Shown here one piece after another: positions 6,971 through 7,943 of a stretch of 7,943 nt of DNA. How positions within the stretch are numbered: position 1 is the first letter of the stretch; every line of letters begins with the position of its first letter. The translations under genes and the position numbers were made by a program. This DNA comes from Lysobacteraceae bacterium (lineage in GTDB: Bacteria; Pseudomonadota; Gammaproteobacteria; Steroidobacterales; Steroidobacteraceae), in contig JAAYXG010000581.1 of NCBI GenBank assembly GCA_012516015.1, positions 1-7,943 of the forward strand. Reading direction: 5' to 3'. The notes below the pieces were generated by a model. That model did not search any database. It was not told where the DNA came from and saw nothing but the letters and a program-made list of their open reading frames with translations.

Positions 6971-7010
6971 AAAGAGCGTGCGGTTCGCGCTCATGCTGGC
7001 GAAGCATTTC

Positions 7011-7895
7011 ATGCGAACACTCCCGCGCGGCGCGCTTTTTTGCTTTCTCGGCCTAGCCTTCGGCCTACAACCCTCCACCCACAGCCTCGCCGACACCCCA
7101 TCGGCGCTCTGGTCGCTGAAGGGCAAACAGAACACGATCTACCTCCTTGGATCCGTCCACTTCTTGAGTCCGTCCGAGAAGCTGCCTGGAGCGATGGAAG
7201 CGGCTTACGAGGACGCGGAAGTGTTGTACATGGAGATCGACATGGACGATCTCGACCCCATGGCAGCCCAAAAAACCGCGCTCGAGCTCGGTCTGCTGCC
7301 GCCGGGCAAGACGCTCGAAGGAGAGCTCGGCGCCGATACGTACGCGAAGGTGTCGGAGAAGGCGCGCGAGCTCGGCATCGAACCGGCCATGCTCGATCGC
7401 TTCCAACCCTGGTTTGCCGCACTGACCCTCGTGCAGCTCCATCTCATGAAAATGGGGCTCGACCCGAATTCGGGCGTCGAGCAGCGGTTGACGACGCGTG
7501 CGACGAGCGACGGTAAGCCGATCCAGGGTCTCGAGACGCTCGAGCAACAACTCGGAACGCTCGCGGGCTTGCCGCCGCGGCAGCAGAAGGAATTCCTGAT
7601 GTACAGCGTCGAGGATTCCGAGAAGGCGACGCGGGAGATCGACAGGATGTTGGAGGCGTGGCGTACCGGCGATGTGGCCACGCTGGACACGCTGCTCGCC
7701 GAAGGCATGGAAAAGTATCCGGACGTCTATCGACCGCTGACGGTCGATCGCAACAAGAGATGGATTGCAAGCATCGAGGAGCTACTCGACGATGAGGACG
7801 ATTACCTCGTCGTCGTCGGGGCGTTGCATCTCGTCGGCAAAGACAGCGTTATCGAGCTGCTCGAGAGAAAAGGGCACCGCGTCACGCAGCACTGA
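7011..7895 (+). CDS. TraB/GumN-family exported protein (YbaP-like)
   Basis: Member of the TraB/PrgY/GumN family; its biochemical role in Gram-negative bacteria is not established, though the fold is related to Tiki-type metalloproteins. From the ATG at 7011 the protein has 294 residues. A signal peptide is visible: MRTLPR, a hydrophobic stretch GALFCFLGLAFGL (7-19), then a c-region ending THSLA (23-27) with likely cleavage before Asp28. Family motifs follow: GSVH (47-50), YMEID (73-77), the GVEQRL to GLETLEQQ segment (155-180) and the C-terminal VVGALHLVG (268-276). The start is uncertain: GTG at 6978 and ATG at 6993 are also in frame, none has a good ribosome-binding site, and 7011 gives the most typical signal peptide. 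Part of the c-region is encoded by a heptamer-array arm. Same strand as cpdA, 94 bases downstream; no functional link is evident. Confidence 0.88.
   Translation: MRTLPRGALFCFLGLAFGLQPSTHSLADTPSALWSLKGKQNTIYLLGSVHFLSPSEKLPGAMEAAYEDAEVLYMEIDMDDLDPMAAQKTALELGLLPPGKTLEGELGADTYAKVSEKARELGIEPAMLDRFQPWFAALTLVQLHLMKMGLDPNSGVEQRLTTRATSDGKPIQGLETLEQQLGTLAGLPPRQQKEFLMYSVEDSEKATREIDRMLEAWRTGDVATLDTLLAEGMEKYPDVYRPLTVDRNKRWIASIEELLDDEDDYLVVVGALHLVGKDSVIELLERKGHRVTQH
7059..7086 (-). repeat. Heptamer array D, right arm, inside the TraB-family signal peptide
   Basis: Read on the minus strand: GGCTGTG, GGTGGAG, GGTTGTA, then the cap-like GGCCGAA (complement of 7059-7065). It mirrors the three-unit left arm with its cap facing inward. 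On the plus strand it encodes FGLQPSTHS of the signal peptide. Unit similarity is weaker than in arrays B and C, so part may be coincidence with coding constraint. Confidence 0.5.
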
Positions 7896-7900
7896 GCTGA

Positions 7901-7928
7901 CGGCGTGGGGCTCGGGGCCTGGGCCAGA
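7901..7928 (+). repeat. Heptamer array E (after the TraB-family gene)
   Basis: Units CGGCGTG (7901), GGGCTCG (7908) and GGGCCTG (7915), then the cap GGCCAGA (7922-7928). It starts five bases after the traB stop codon and uses the same unit type as array B, some 5 kb away. The window ends 15 bases later, so any facing arm is unseen. Confidence 0.7.
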
Positions 7929-7943
7929 AGCGAAAGCCAGCGC

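Overview
The window looks like chromosomal DNA of a high-GC gammaproteobacterium. The basis is protein-level resemblance recalled from memory, not a database search: the pyruvate kinase is of the E. coli PykA type, the phosphoglycerate kinase and transketolase follow their E. coli counterparts nearly motif for motif, and a class III cAMP phosphodiesterase (CpdA) is present. The gene order tkt-gap-pgk-pyk recalls Xanthomonadales and related lineages (Nevskiales/Steroidobacterales-like). That placement is an inference.

Layout. Positions 1-5697 carry a central-carbon operon on the minus strand, transcribed right to left: transketolase (tkt, 3685-5697), NAD-type glyceraldehyde-3-phosphate dehydrogenase (gap, 2519-3532), phosphoglycerate kinase (pgk, 1196-2374) and pyruvate kinase (pyk, 1-1026, its 3' end outside the window). 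Transketolase makes glyceraldehyde-3-phosphate. Gap, Pgk and Pyk catalyse the oxidation step and the two ATP-forming steps of lower glycolysis. A 445-base divergent region (5698-6142) holds no recognisable gene. Two plus-strand genes follow: cpdA (6143-6916), which hydrolyses cAMP, and a secreted or lipid-free exported TraB/GumN-family protein (about 7011-7895).

The unusual part lies between the genes. Every same-strand intergenic gap in the window (tkt/gap, gap/pgk, pgk/pyk, cpdA/traB and the region after traB) contains a short array of three or four 7-bp units. Each array ends, in the same 7-bp register, in a conserved heptamer cap of form RGYCRGA or close to it. The unit sequence differs between loci (GGGCTYG type, GGCTGTA type, RGCGGTT type), but the cap and register persist. 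In gap/pgk, and probably in cpdA/traB, two arrays face each other with caps inward, giving a large imperfect inverted repeat. The gap/pgk element fills the gap from the gap stop codon to just before the pgk ribosome-binding site and has G-quadruplex potential on both strands. The pgk/pyk array abuts the pyk start codon, where no Shine-Dalgarno sequence is visible. One arm of the cpdA/traB element lies inside the TraB signal-peptide codons. I see no CRISPR array, tRNA, rRNA, transposase or convincing rho-independent terminator.
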